Source of the DNA: Muribaculum intestinale
GTDB taxonomy: Bacteria > Bacteroidota > Bacteroidia > Bacteroidales > Muribaculaceae
Assembly: GCF_002201515.1 (NCBI RefSeq)
Contig: NZ_CP021421.1
Span: forward strand, 3,242,970 to 3,306,969
DNA length: 64,000 nt
Direction: 5' to 3'
Positions 54,518 through 63,838 of this stretch are shown here, piece after piece (position 1 is the stretch's first letter; each line of letters starts with the position of its first letter). A program made the translations under genes and the position numbers. The notes below the pieces were generated by a model, which saw only the letters and a program-made list of their open reading frames with translations, did not search any database and was not told the origin of the DNA.

Positions 54518-55036
54518 TCACTTTATGTCGGCCACAGAGCCTGATTCGTCAACAATAATTCCATCCTCCTCAAGGATATCTCCAGCATTTTCCTTGTCAA
54601 CCAAATCCGGATTCTGCACAATTCGCTCCCCGGAAGAGGAAGATTTCGAGGCCACCGGTGCCGGGACATCGGATATTGATATCTCCGAACGGCCTCTTAG
54701 CACAGCTGTGGCTTCAGGCCCTAAAATTATATTTGCCAGGCTATCACTGCGGTGGGCCAGAGTCACTTCGAACGCCTCAATGTAAGCATCGGCCAGCGCA
54801 CTGCGCCCTTCGCTGCGATATTCGTGTTCATTTGCGCGCACTTTTAACAGAAAACCTTCCATCTGCATCTGAGACATCGAAGATGCCCGTTGGACAAAAG
54901 TCTGTGCATCATTGGCTCCACGCTGACTTACAAGTTTGAAATCGTGAGATGAAGAGCATCCGCATGCTGCCATAGTGGCTGCAATCAATATGGATACGGC
55001 TACATTATATATATGGTAACGGCTTATAATCCGCAT
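54518..55036 (-). CDS. Putative lipoprotein of unknown function
   Basis: 172 residues from the ATG at 55034-55036. A hydrophobic start (NVAVSILIAATMAACGC) contains a lipobox, making Cys24/26 the likely anchor. The body is helical (QTFVQRASSMSQMQMEGFLLKVRANEHEY) with a Ser-rich acidic tail. No family is recognised. Earlier starts (ATG 55048, GTG 55057) would overlap the exonuclease gene. It lies in a block of lipid- and nucleic-acid-related genes without clear linkage to any. Confidence 0.6.
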   Translation of the reverse strand: MRIISRYHIYNVAVSILIAATMAACGCSSSHDFKLVSQRGANDAQTFVQRASSMSQMQMEGFLLKVRANEHEYRSEGRSALADAYIEAFEVTLAHRSDSLANIILGPEATAVLRGRSEISISDVPAPVASKSSSSGERIVQNPDLVDKENAGDILEEDGIIVDESGSVADIK

Positions 55037-55044
55037 GGCAGAAT

Positions 55045-55569
55045 TCATAACAGACACATTGCAATTTTTGCGCAGGCAAGAGCATCAGCCTGTGCATTAT
55101 GGTGATTGTCAAAAGGGATGCCAAGATAATTGGCCACACACGGCAGTGAATAGCTACCTCCGATGTCAGCTCGGCGTATTGACCGACGTGCAGCCGACAA
55201 AGTGCAGAAGAATGGATTGTCGGGCCATGTCATTGAATAAATGCGATGACATGCACGGATACATTTCTCATCAAAACTCTTATTGTGGGCCACAAACGGA
55301 ATTGTTTCCATATCGGCTCCATATACGGCAAAAGTGTCGGCCATACGACTCCACACGAGTGAAAACCCGCTACAGTTTTCAGTATCATTAGGATATATAC
55401 CGTGGATACTTGTGGAAAAATAGCGGATGTACCAGTTAGGCTCAGGACGCACCAGTTCGTAAAATGTACTCTTGATAATGCCATCAATTACAAGGACGGC
55501 ACCTATGGCACAGATACTCGTCGGCTGGTTGTTTGCCGTCTCTACATCTATGGCGATGAAATTATCCAT
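55045..55569 (-). CDS. DEDD-type 3'-5' exonuclease (DnaQ-like)
   Basis: 174 residues with Exo I FIAIDVETAN (D8, E10), Exo II VAHNKSFDEKC and Exo III HHNAQADALACAKI (DEDDh His and Asp). A stand-alone proofreading-type nuclease, possibly acting as an epsilon-like subunit or in RNA processing. It overlaps the ispH stop by 8 bp. Confidence 0.88.
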   Translation of the reverse strand: MDNFIAIDVETANNQPTSICAIGAVLVIDGIIKSTFYELVRPEPNWYIRYFSTSIHGIYPNDTENCSGFSLVWSRMADTFAVYGADMETIPFVAHNKSFDEKCIRACHRIYSMTWPDNPFFCTLSAARRSIRRADIGGSYSLPCVANYLGIPFDNHHNAQADALACAKIAMCLL

Positions 55570-56428
55570 TAGGCTGAAGCTGATTTATACGATCTCTTAC
55601 CTGCTCCATCAGCCAGCGGGGGGTAGATGTGGCGCCGCATATGCCGATACTTTCAACCTCTGAAATCCAGTCGGGCTGTATTTCATCTGGATTGGAGATA
55701 AAATATGTCATCGGATTTACATCATGGCATTCGCCATAGAGGAATCGTCCGTTGCTGGATTTACGTCCGCTGACAAAGAGAATCACCTCATGCTCGGCAG
55801 CAAAAGCCCTGAGCTGAGGCACACGGTTGGCTACCTGACGACATATCGTGTCGACATACTCGAAACGCGTATCAGGAGATTTCCGGCGCTCTATTTCACG
55901 AATCATTTCGTGAAAGCCATGCACGGATTTGGTAGTCTGGCTATATAATATTATGTCGCGGTTGAAGTCGAGCCTGTCAAGCCCGGCAACATCCTCGACC
56001 ACGACAGCCTCGCCGTCGGTCTGCCCGACCAGTCCGTTAACCTCGGCATGCCCGCGCTTGCCATATATTACAATCTGCTGACCGGGGGAACGTCGGTCAT
56101 AACTTTCGCGTATGCGCTTCTGCAGATGCAACACGACTGGACATGTGGCGTCGATAATATCTATATCGTTGGCTTTTGCAGTAGCATAGGTCGACGGAGG
56201 CTCGCCGTGGGCACGCAGGAGCACTTTGACTCCATGCAGCGAATGGAGATCATCATGCGTGATGGTGACCAGTCCCCTACTGCACAGACGTTCTACCTCG
56301 TCGCTATTGTGCACAATGTCGCCAAGACAATAAAGCCTGTTGGACGAGTCGAGTTCCTGCTCGGCCTTGCGTATGGCCGTCACAACACCGTTGCAGAATC
56401 CGGAGGCCTGATCAATCTCAACCCTCAT
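55562..56428 (-). CDS. ispH: 4-hydroxy-3-methylbut-2-enyl diphosphate reductase
   Basis: The last step of the MEP isoprenoid pathway, giving IPP and DMAPP. 288 residues with iron-sulfur Cys in ASGFCNGVVTAI, DATCPVV and GICGATSTPRWLMEQV, the RAHGEPP loop with catalytic His, and ILYSQTTKSVHGF. Its start overlaps the cmk stop by 4 bp. Supplies substrate to the prenyl synthase encoded 1 kb away. Confidence 0.95.
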   Translation of the reverse strand: MRVEIDQASGFCNGVVTAIRKAEQELDSSNRLYCLGDIVHNSDEVERLCSRGLVTITHDDLHSLHGVKVLLRAHGEPPSTYATAKANDIDIIDATCPVVLHLQKRIRESYDRRSPGQQIVIYGKRGHAEVNGLVGQTDGEAVVVEDVAGLDRLDFNRDIILYSQTTKSVHGFHEMIREIERRKSPDTRFEYVDTICRQVANRVPQLRAFAAEHEVILFVSGRKSSNGRFLYGECHDVNPMTYFISNPDEIQPDWISEVESIGICGATSTPRWLMEQVRDRINQLQPNG

Positions 56429-57129
56429 CGTTTTGCAGCTAAAATACGATTATAGAGTTCTATGAGCCACTCGTTTTGTTCAGCAATAGTCATGTCGCTG
56501 TTGTCGAGGCTTATGGCATCCGAGGCCTTTGTCAGCGGACTTTCAGCGCGAGTTGTATCGATATGGTCGCGTTGCTTTACATTGGCAAGCACATCCTCAT
56601 ATGTGGCTTCCATGCCTTTCTGCTGGAGTTCAAGGAAACGGCGATGTGCACGCGTCTCTGCCGATGCGTCAACAAACACCTTCATCTCAGCATCAGGGAA
56701 AACAGTGGTGCCGATATCGCGTCCATCCATCACAATGCCTTTTTCCCTGCCGAACTGCTGCTGAAGAGCGACGAGATGATGACGCACAGCCGGAATAACC
56801 GCGACTTGAGAGACATTGTCGGACACCCTCAGAGAACGTATCTCACTCTCGACATCCTCACCACACAGCAACGTATGCTGCCCCTCACCGGGAATCGGTT
56901 GGAAATCTATGGCAATATCGGGCAAGGCAGCAATAAGGGCCTCTTCATCCACAGTGCCGTCAGATACAATACCACGACGCAGCCCCCATAATGTTACAGC
57001 ACGGTACATGGCGCCTGAGTCGACATAACGGTAGCCGATTGATGATGCCAAAGCACGCGCCATAGAACTCTTCCCGGATGATGAATATCCATCGATGGCG
57101 ATTATAATCTTGTTGTCAGATGATGACAT
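56425..57129 (-). CDS. cmk: Cytidylate kinase
   Basis: 234 residues from the ATG at 57127-57129. P-loop DGYSSSGKSSMARALA, YVDSGAMYRA, the CMP-binding insert and MDGRDIGTTVFPDAEMKVFVDAS. Phosphorylates CMP and dCMP. The frame is open to a TTG at 57171 but the family begins at the chosen ATG. Cmk-ispH pairing is common in Bacteroidetes. Confidence 0.94.
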   Translation of the reverse strand: MSSSDNKIIIAIDGYSSSGKSSMARALASSIGYRYVDSGAMYRAVTLWGLRRGIVSDGTVDEEALIAALPDIAIDFQPIPGEGQHTLLCGEDVESEIRSLRVSDNVSQVAVIPAVRHHLVALQQQFGREKGIVMDGRDIGTTVFPDAEMKVFVDASAETRAHRRFLELQQKGMEATYEDVLANVKQRDHIDTTRAESPLTKASDAISLDNSDMTIAEQNEWLIELYNRILAAKR

Positions 57130-57634
57130 ATATTTCTTTCGTTTAATTATTTCAGAATAATTTTCAATCAATCTGAGTCATTCAAAAATTTCTTCACAAA
57201 AATAGCGAGAATTCGCGAGATAAATGCATAATTGCCCAAAATAAGCAGAGGATATTTTTCAGATTTTACAATAGTAGCACTATTTACGGCATAAATATGC
57301 CTCCCGACTCAAATATTTATATCGACATCTGGTTTCCGTATTACAAATATAATTTTACAGAATCTCGCCTGACGGGTTTTATCTACCTTTTTGTTCCGTC
57401 TTTATGAAATGGAGTGTCTGTAATTCCATATTCGCAATATCAATACATTCTCGAAATAACATTCAAAAGTCAACAGTTCATCAAAAAAACCGACATTATT
57501 TCAAGGCAACGCATCCGCCCCACCCCACTATGCAGCAGCCAAATATCCAATAGTTTACACGCTTCAACAGCATCTACAACAATGCAGAAAATGGCCTTTA
57601 CTATTGGTTTTTACTTTTTTTATCTGATTATTTT
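57130..57634. other. AT-rich intergenic region
   Basis: About 500 bp with no convincing gene, tRNA or repeat. It is AT-rich with poly-T stretches. A 77-residue open frame (57414-57647) is low complexity and overlaps the tRNA promoter, so I do not call it. Confidence 0.5.
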
Positions 57635-57666
57635 TTTGGTTTATTAAAGAATTATATATACCTTTG
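57635..57666 (+). promoter_or_regulatory. Promoter of tRNA-Leu(CAG)
   Basis: TTTG (57635-57638), a 20-nt gap and TACCTTTG (57659-57666), the same layout as the tRNA array promoter, 64 bp before the tRNA. Confidence 0.8.
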
Positions 57667-57729
57667 CATCCGCAAACGGCAATAAACATTGCTCATCCAA
57701 GGCAAAGGCCTTGATAAATAAAGACACAT

Positions 57730-57810
57730 GCCCAGGTGGCGGAATGGTAGACGCGCTCGTTTCAGGTGCGAGTGCTGCGAGGCGTGCAGGTTCGAGTCCT
57801 GTTCTGGGCA
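57730..57810 (+). tRNA. tRNA-Leu(CAG)
   Basis: 81 nt with acceptor GCCCAGG/TCTGGGC, a long variable arm and anticodon loop TTCAGGT (CAG, reading CUG). It marks the edge of the mobile region; tRNA 3' ends are common integration sites. Confidence 0.95.
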
Positions 57811-57820
57811 CCTATATTAA

Positions 57821-57856
57821 CCGTAAGTGATTGATTTTCAATACTTACGGTTTTTT
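57821..57856 (+). terminator. tRNA-Leu terminator
   Basis: CCGTAAGT and ACTTACGG enclose a 14-nt loop and are followed by six T residues. Confidence 0.75.
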
Positions 57857-58024
57857 CATGCCAATTTTTGTCAGCAAATTGTCAGCGAAGGTCGAAAAAA
57901 TATGATTTTTTACCCTCTTGAATCGGGCTGAATTTTGTTGCTCTGTCGGTTTTTATATTTTTTAACTCTTTTTAATAAAGTCCGATTCGAGCTTTTTTGA
58001 AGTTGTCTGCACCATATAAATAAA

Positions 58025-58055
58025 ACGAGCCATCCAGAACTTGCGAGTGGCTCGT
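58025..58055 (-). terminator. Terminator of the RteB-like gene
   Basis: ACGAGCCA and TGGCTCGT enclose a 15-nt loop; on the minus strand a T-rich tail follows. Confidence 0.65.
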
Positions 58056-58081
58056 TTCTATTGTGATGAGAATTGACTTTA

Positions 58082-59395
58082 TCAGGATGTTGCAGCCTTC
58101 CTACGAGGCTTGCGCTCTTTCTTTTTCTTAAAGAGTTTGTAGTCGATTCCGTATTTCTTCAATCTCTTGTCAAGGGTCGGTGCCGTGATGCCGAGTGCCT
58201 TCATAACATCTACTTTCTTCCCACAGAACTTATCAAGGTAGAATATCAGTTTTCCTTTATCATCTTCAGGTGGAGTGTCCGATTCAACAGGAGTGATATG
58301 GAGATCCGAAGCGGTGATTGTGTTTCCTGTGCAGCATACAACAGCATTTTCAACACAGCTCTTCAATTCTCGATAATTGCCGAGCCAGTCGTGTGCCATC
58401 AGCTTTATCATGGCGTCTGCATTGAAAACAGGTATTGCAACTATCCCTTTCGACCTGCAATAATCTTCTGCCATCTGCTCTGCGTTAGATACAATATCTG
58501 CCGGACACTCTCTGAGCGGTGGTATTCGCACAATATTATGGCTCAGCAAATCATACAGTCTGCGGTCAAACCTGTCTGTGCGGATTTCAGATATGTCTTT
58601 ACATGATACAATCAAATGTGCCGTGAACGGTTCCCATATCTCCGACCCCACACGACGATACTCGCCTCTTTCAAGAATATCCAGAAGGACTTCCTGTAAA
58701 TTTGCAGGAAGGTCTGCAATATCTTTCAGATAAAGCAGTCCCTTATCATTAGACTTGTCAATAAGCCCTTTCCTGTGCTGTTTTATTTCCGGCCTGAAAC
58801 CCCGGACGACACCAAGAAACAGCTCCATCGCATTTTCCACATTCAATGTAGAGCATTGTATCTCCTCCAGACGGAAGACAGTGTCTGAGTCATCACGGTG
58901 GACGTGTTCTGCAAGATAGCTTTTGCCTGTTCCGACCTCACCCGTTATGATCACCGGCTTATGATGGTTGACAAGATTCCGGAGGTCGCTTACTGCCTTA
59001 TTGTATTCCACCGATTTGTGACGATAGACCTGTGGCAATCTCGCAAGTATCTTGTATTGCTTAAGGATTCTGTCAAGTTCGGCTATGCTACCGTGCTCAA
59101 TCTCATATATTTCCTGTGAACCCAGTTTACTTGCCTTGAAACCGACACCAGCATCCTGCTCCTTATAAATGGCCACGCACAGCAACCTTGGAGATTGTTC
59201 AACCCATGACTCTATAAGCCGGAGTCCTTCATAATCATCAATCTCAATGAGGGAAGCATCGAATTTTTCGTCAAGGATTTTTGTTCTTGCATCCATATAT
59301 TCCTGAATCCATATCACATCATGTCCCTCTCTGCGGAGGGCATGATAAATCGGTTCTCCGGTACGTTGGTCGGGTTCATAGAGTAGAATCTTCAT
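58082..59395 (-). CDS. RteB-like regulator with degenerate receiver and AAA+ domains
   Basis: 437 residues in NtrC order: receiver (1-115), AAA+ (about 128-345) and a Fis-type HTH (about 385-425, VDVMKALGITAPTLDKRLKKYG). Key residues are altered: the phospho-acceptor position reads Glu51 (DASLIEID), the receiver Lys is not evident, the GAFTGA sigma-54 loop is replaced by GFRPEI (199-204), and Walker B reads LLYLKD instead of LFLDE, although Walker A GEVGTGKS (152-159) is intact. No RteA-like kinase is adjacent. It probably regulates the element, without normal phosphorylation or sigma-54 use; that is inference. Confidence 0.8.
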   Translation of the reverse strand: MKILLYEPDQRTGEPIYHALRREGHDVIWIQEYMDARTKILDEKFDASLIEIDDYEGLRLIESWVEQSPRLLCVAIYKEQDAGVGFKASKLGSQEIYEIEHGSIAELDRILKQYKILARLPQVYRHKSVEYNKAVSDLRNLVNHHKPVIITGEVGTGKSYLAEHVHRDDSDTVFRLEEIQCSTLNVENAMELFLGVVRGFRPEIKQHRKGLIDKSNDKGLLYLKDIADLPANLQEVLLDILERGEYRRVGSEIWEPFTAHLIVSCKDISEIRTDRFDRRLYDLLSHNIVRIPPLRECPADIVSNAEQMAEDYCRSKGIVAIPVFNADAMIKLMAHDWLGNYRELKSCVENAVVCCTGNTITASDLHITPVESDTPPEDDKGKLIFYLDKFCGKKVDVMKALGITAPTLDKRLKKYGIDYKLFKKKKERKPRRKAATS

Positions 59396-59596
59396 ATACT
59401 AATGAATATGGTGTTTTTGAAGTTAAGCGACAATAGCAAGGGGGAATGATGCTGTAAGCTGCAACAACCCTCGTATGAAAAGCCGTTTTACGCTATAAAA
59501 CAGATTCTAACCTTGTAATGTTTGCAAAAAGTATAACAATCAAACCGCATTTTGCACAAAAACATAAAGTTGTGAGAGGGAAATATAAAGCCTATT

Positions 59597-59648
59597 TATG
59601 TTTACACTTTATGTTTTAACACAATTTGCATCGCCTATGTTTACATAG
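59597..59648. promoter_or_regulatory. Repeated TATGTTTACA sites between the rteB- and rteC-like genes
   Basis: TATGTTTACA (59597-59606), TATGTTTTAACA (59610-59621) and the palindrome CTATGTTTACATAG (59635-59648) lie in the 362-bp divergent gap. They are spaced irregularly and look like regulator-binding sites. I see no -24/-12 sigma-54 promoter here. The rest of the gap (59396-59757) is AT-rich with nothing else recognisable. Confidence 0.45.
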
Positions 59649-59757
59649 ACCGCAGACATACAGCAGTTTATCAAAACTTTTATCTTTTTGAAAACCAAAT
59701 TGATGCCCAAGAGTTATGCTTTCGTTAAAAGAATTTCATAACAAGCCCTAACCCCCA

Positions 59758-60435
59758 ATGTTTATGACAAATATCAACACAATCGTTGAGGCGGCATTCG
59801 TAAGGCATATCATCAATGATGAACTTGACGAAATCAAAGAGGCTTTTGAGTCCTTTGCCTCTCATCTGATAAACTTCATCCACGAGCCTGTTCACTGGGT
59901 CGAGAAGCATCACTGTCTTGTAAGGCTGAATGCCATATTCCATGTGCATACGCTTAAAGTCAAGAGTGACATCTCACATACCTACTTGTCTCTTGCCCTC
60001 TCACTGATAAAGACAATGAAGGAGCTGCTGATTGAGACTCAGAAAGCAAGCGCGGATACGATAAGATCCTTTCGTTCCGGATTCTCCACTGGTGATGACA
60101 CCGAAATCAGATGGACAGGAGGTAACGGAAATCTATATGAGTTGCTGAACGCTCTCCAGATAAGGAAGTGTTTCAACAACGGAAATATAGATACCAATGT
60201 ACTCGTTCCTTATATAGCCTCAGTATTCAATGTTGACATCAATGTCGATGGATGCTATGAATCCAAGCGTACCATGAAGCAGCGCAAAGGTAAAGGCGAC
60301 AGAAAATATAACCGTAGAAATATGCTTGACAGTCGTTCCTATTTCTGCGATGACCTCAGCGATTGTCTCAACGACAATCTTGTCGCTCAGGAAAAATCAG
60401 ACGGAAGAGCTGCCAGAAAAAGTACTGTTGTCTGA
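59758..60435 (+). CDS. RteC-like element regulator
   Basis: 225 residues. The C-terminal part has the RteC pattern ELLNALQIRKCFNNGNIDTNVLVPYIASVFNVDI, then a charged segment ending in RSYFCDDLSDCLND. The N-terminal half is helical. CTnDOT RteC controls excision genes; this copy is shorter than the roughly 300-residue prototype. Start ATG at 59758, with a second Met at 59764 also possible. Divergent from the RteB-like gene, whereas rteC follows rteB in CTnDOT. Confidence 0.7.
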   Translation: MFMTNINTIVEAAFVRHIINDELDEIKEAFESFASHLINFIHEPVHWVEKHHCLVRLNAIFHVHTLKVKSDISHTYLSLALSLIKTMKELLIETQKASADTIRSFRSGFSTGDDTEIRWTGGNGNLYELLNALQIRKCFNNGNIDTNVLVPYIASVFNVDINVDGCYESKRTMKQRKGKGDRKYNRRNMLDSRSYFCDDLSDCLNDNLVAQEKSDGRAARKSTVV

Positions 60436-60460
60436 AATGCCGTGACATACAATATACAGC

Positions 60461-60500
60461 GACAGCCGACACCCTTTCGCAAGGATGCCGGCTGTCTTTT
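60461..60500. terminator. Bidirectional terminator
   Basis: GACAGCCG and CGGCTGTC close a nested CCTT/AAGG hairpin followed by TTTT. It lies between the convergent rteC-like and HTH genes. Confidence 0.7.
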
Positions 60501-60811
60501 CATTTACCCCCTCTGCGTTCAAGCAGTGCCTGAACATCGCCAAGGCGATAGTGGATTTTGCGTCCTACCTTCACAGGGACGAGTACACCAGCCTTGGCCC
60601 AATTATGTAATGTGGTATGGCAGACTCCGAATTTCTGCATCACTTCTGGTTTGGTAAGCAGTTTCTCAACTGCATTGTCGGCGGCCACTGGACAGACCTC
60701 ACCGAGTATTCTCTCGACAAGACGGTCTCCGAGTATTACGAGGTCAGAATATTTTATCGTTATATTGAAATCGGTGATACCGCTTTCAATGAGTGTATTG
60801 ATATCAATCAT
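60500..60811 (-). CDS. Excisionase-like helix-turn-helix protein
   Basis: 103 residues. The C-terminal MerR/HTH_17-type domain reads LLTKPEVMQKFGVCHTTLHNWAKAGVLVPVKVGRKIHYRLGDVQALLERR, as in Xis/DNA-binding proteins of Bacteroidetes mobile elements. The N-terminal 45 residues are an uncharacterised leader (IESGITDFNITIKYSDLV). Probably acts in excision or transcription of the element. Confidence 0.82.
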   Translation of the reverse strand: MIDINTLIESGITDFNITIKYSDLVILGDRLVERILGEVCPVAADNAVEKLLTKPEVMQKFGVCHTTLHNWAKAGVLVPVKVGRKIHYRLGDVQALLERRGGK

Positions 60812-60840
60812 GCGGTTTGGGTTCCTGTCGGGTTGTTAAG

Positions 60841-60875
60841 TGTGCCAGTCCCTGACAGGTTTTGGGACTGGCACA
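60841..60875 (-). terminator. Terminator of the helicase gene
   Basis: TGTGCCAGTCCC pairs perfectly with GGGACTGGCACA around an 11-nt loop, just beyond the minus-strand stop at 60884. Confidence 0.65.
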
Positions 60876-60883
60876 CATTATAA

Positions 60884-63838
60884 TTATAGTTTGGGGCCGG
60901 CGGCGCGAAACCCTCCGGGTGGAGTAGTTCCGCATCCTCCGATTACTATGCGGGAACTCAACGGCTCACGCTGGCGGTAGATGTCGGCTGGCTCCGCAAC
61001 CATCGACTTTTTCGTGTCGGTGGTAGGAGTCTCAACTGTGTTAACCTGCTTGTTTTCTTCGCCGTCCTGTTCCTCTTTCTTTGGAGCGAGTTCTGCGGTA
61101 ATTTTGCGGTCGAGAGCGGCAAGTTCTGATTTGAGTTGTTTCAACTCATCCTCCTTGCCCCACTGCTTGGCGACGATGGCTTCGAGCTGGGGAACGTCAG
61201 CTTTGAGTCTGGCAGTTCGTTCCTCATACTGGGCGATGATGCCGGGTATCTTTTCCAGTGCGTTGACGAAGTTCATACAGGCGGCGTGAGTGTCGCTCAT
61301 GGCTATGAACCCGTTGTTGAACTTGTATTTGTAGTTCCCTTCGACCACAAAGCGGTTTTGAACGGTCTCCTTGCCGTCAACAAGATTACGCTCCGAGATG
61401 ATGCTGATGGGGAAACCATAGACCTCGCCAATGCGCTGGTACTGACCGTGGGTATCAGTCTTCATTGCCAGACCTTGCAGGTGGATACCCATATTCTTCT
61501 CGTCAGAGAGGTGGCAGGTATCTATGGTGAGATTGTTGACGGGGTTGCCGTCTTTGTCTCGCTGGACGACCGACGCATACCGGGCTGCATCCTCTTTCAT
61601 TCTCCCGATTGCCGCCTCATTGTTGGCAATGTCGTGGCTAATGGTCTGAAGCCTGAACTTGGAATCTGAAATGCCCTTGTTGTGGGCTTTGCGCTCAGAT
61701 TCCAGTGCCGCGATACGCTTTTCAAGTTTAGCTTTTTCGAGAAGGTCGGTGTTACCACTGAGAATAGCCATATATTCCGAGAAGTTCATACCGTTCTTCT
61801 CATCCATAGCACCCTCGTCGATTGTACGTGCTCCGAGTGCGCCGGATTTGAGCTGGTCGATGAATGTCGCCTTGCAGTGAAGGAGATTGAACTTGTAGGA
61901 GTCCAATGACTTTTCCACAGCGTAGATTATTACATCTACCTTATTATCAGCATACAACTTGGCAATCTCGTTACCGGCTCGTATGGCTCTGCCATCCCTC
62001 TGAGTTAAGTCAGAGGGACGCCACGGCGTATCCAAATGATGGATACAAACCGCTCTCTGTTGGGCATTTACGCCTGTTCCAAGCATTGAAGTCGAGCCGA
62101 ATAAAACTCTCACATCGCCACTGTTCATAGCCTCGATTACTGCCTTTCTCGACCTTTCGGTTTTACACTCTTGTATAAACCTGATTTCATGCGCCGGAAT
62201 CCCATAATCCTCTATCAGCTTACGCTTGATTTCGGAATAGACATTCCACTCGCCGGGCTTGTATGTGCCGAGATCGCTGAAAACAAACTGTGTACCACGT
62301 TGGGCATCGTATTTTCTGTAATATTCTGCAATCATCTTGGCACAGTGCGAAGCTTTATTGTTCGGGTCGTCCTCGGCGTTGGGGTCAATCATACGCATAT
62401 CAAGAGCCATCTTGCGGGCATAGTCCGTGGCGATGAGCATCTTTGCCTTTTCTTCAGTTTCTGAAAGCGGTGCCCTGCCGAGTATAGTGGCGTCGCCACT
62501 TTCGGCAAACTTCATCAGTTTTTCGATGAATGCCTCCTGTGCAGGTGTCGGCGGGATATTGTGGAGAATCTCATGTTTCTCCGGTCGGTCAACTCCCACA
62601 TCTTCAGCGGTTCTATAATCAGTAATCTCATTATAGAAGGCCGCCAATTCAGGTACCTTGATGAAGTAGCGGAAACGATCCTTCGCCACAATGTGATTGG
62701 TCACATTGAACTCGAAGTCGGTAGTCTTCTTTGCAAAGATTGCCGCCCACGCGTCAAAGCATCGGATATCCTGACGCTCCAGCTCGTTGGGCCGGAGATA
62801 CTTGAACAACAGATACAATTCAGTAAGCGAGTTACTGATTGTTGTACCCGACAGGAATGTCGCTCCCAAATCCTTACCGGTTCTCTCTTGAATGGTACGG
62901 ATTGCGTAGAGAAGATTGAGCGCACGTTGTGAGCCTTCCGAGTTGCCGAGACCTGCCACACGGTCATGTCGGGTGTTGAATATAAGGTTCTTGAACTGAT
63001 GCGATTCATCAACGAAGATATGGTCGATGCCCATCTGCTTGAAGTCAACGACTGCATCCTTGTTCTGCTCCATCTGATACTGAATGGTGGCAATCTTGGC
63101 GGTAAGGTTTTCTTTACGCTTGATAAGACCTTTCAGCATACCGCGGCTGATGTCGTGGCTCTGCTGTTTCAGCACTTCGAGGTTTTCTTCAACAGTGTCA
63201 AGTTCAGCCTGAAGGATTTGCTGCTGCATTTCCGGTGACTGCGGGATCTTGCCGAACTGGTCGTGCGACATTATCACGCAATCATAGTCGTTGTTCTTGA
63301 TCTGGTTGAAGAAGTTGACGCGATTGTCCGCCTTGAAACTCTTTTCATCGGCAAACAGTATCCGGGCATTGGGATAGGCACTCTGATATGTCATGGCAAT
63401 CTCGGCGACATTGGCTTTAAGACCGATAATCATCGGTTTGTGTGCCAGTCCAAGACGCTTCATTTCATGCGCTGCAATACACATTATCAACGTTTTACCC
63501 GTCCCCACCTCATGGTCACACACGCCACCTCCGTTCTGTTTCAGCATCCATATACAGTCCATCTGACTTTGATAAATGGAGTGGATTCCATACCTGTCAC
63601 CCAATAATTTCATATTGAGGTCAGGGAACGTCTGGTGACTGCCGTCATACTGCGGACGCACGAAACAGTTGAACTTGTCATTGTAGAGGTCAACGAGTTT
63701 CTCCTTAAACTCCGGCGACTGTGCTTCGAGCCATTCGCTAAATCCGTTTCTTATCTCGTCAATCTTGGTATTGGCAAGTTGGATAGCCTCGTTGTCAGGC
63801 ACTTTTATATCATGACCGTCCTCGTCTGCATCTAACAT
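60884..63838 (-). CDS. SNF2-type helicase, C-terminal part of a giant element-borne helicase/methylase
   Basis: 984 residues. A superfamily 2 helicase core: Q/P-loop region [18 protein letters not shown] (Walker A), DEAD-like [11 protein letters not shown] (motif II), SGTTISN (III), and C-terminal motifs with [16 protein letters not shown] and [17 protein letters not shown] (VI). A long coiled-coil tail ([29 protein letters not shown]) follows. In conjugative transposons these proteins are usually about 2000 residues with an N-terminal methylase half. Here the frame is cut at 63838, where an IS-like end begins, and the first Met (MLDADEDG) is an internal residue. Likely an interrupted gene. 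Confidence 0.8.
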   Translation of the reverse strand: MLDADEDGHDIKVPDNEAIQLANTKIDEIRNGFSEWLEAQSPEFKEKLVDLYNDKFNCFVRPQYDGSHQTFPDLNMKLLGDRYGIHSIYQSQMDCIWMLKQNGGGVCDHEVGTGKTLIMCIAAHEMKRLGLAHKPMIIGLKANVAEIAMTYQSAYPNARILFADEKSFKADNRVNFFNQIKNNDYDCVIMSHDQFGKIPQSPEMQQQILQAELDTVEENLEVLKQQSHDISRGMLKGLIKRKENLTAKIATIQYQMEQNKDAVVDFKQMGIDHIFVDESHQFKNLIFNTRHDRVAGLGNSEGSQRALNLLYAIRTIQERTGKDLGATFLSGTTISNSLTELYLLFKYLRPNELERQDIRCFDAWAAIFAKKTTDFEFNVTNHIVAKDRFRYFIKVPELAAFYNEITDYRTAEDVGVDRPEKHEILHNIPPTPAQEAFIEKLMKFAESGDATILGRAPLSETEEKAKMLIATDYARKMALDMRMIDPNAEDDPNNKASHCAKMIAEYYRKYDAQRGTQFVFSDLGTYKPGEWNVYSEIKRKLIEDYGIPAHEIRFIQECKTERSRKAVIEAMNSGDVRVLFGSTSMLGTGVNAQQRAVCIHHLDTPWRPSDLTQRDGRAIRAGNEIAKLYADNKVDVIIYAVEKSLDSYKFNLLHCKATFIDQLKSGALGARTIDEGAMDEKNGMNFSEYMAILSGNTDLLEKAKLEKRIAALESERKAHNKGISDSKFRLQTISHDIANNEAAIGRMKEDAARYASVVQRDKDGNPVNNLTIDTCHLSDEKNMGIHLQGLAMKTDTHGQYQRIGEVYGFPISIISERNLVDGKETVQNRFVVEGNYKYKFNNGFIAMSDTHAACMNFVNALEKIPGIIAQYEERTARLKADVPQLEAIVAKQWGKEDELKQLKSELAALDRKITAELAPKKEEQDGEENKQVNTVETPTTDTKKSMVAEPADIYRQREPLSSRIVIGGCGTTPPGGFRAAGPKL

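Noticed and set aside
57414-57647. 77-residue plus-strand open frame before tRNA-Leu
   Set aside because: Low complexity, AT-rich, ends inside the tRNA promoter region, no signal of selection.
59396-59757. Sigma-54 promoter for the rteC-like gene
   Set aside because: I found no TGGCAC-N5-TTGCA-like pair, and the regulator lacks GAFTGA.
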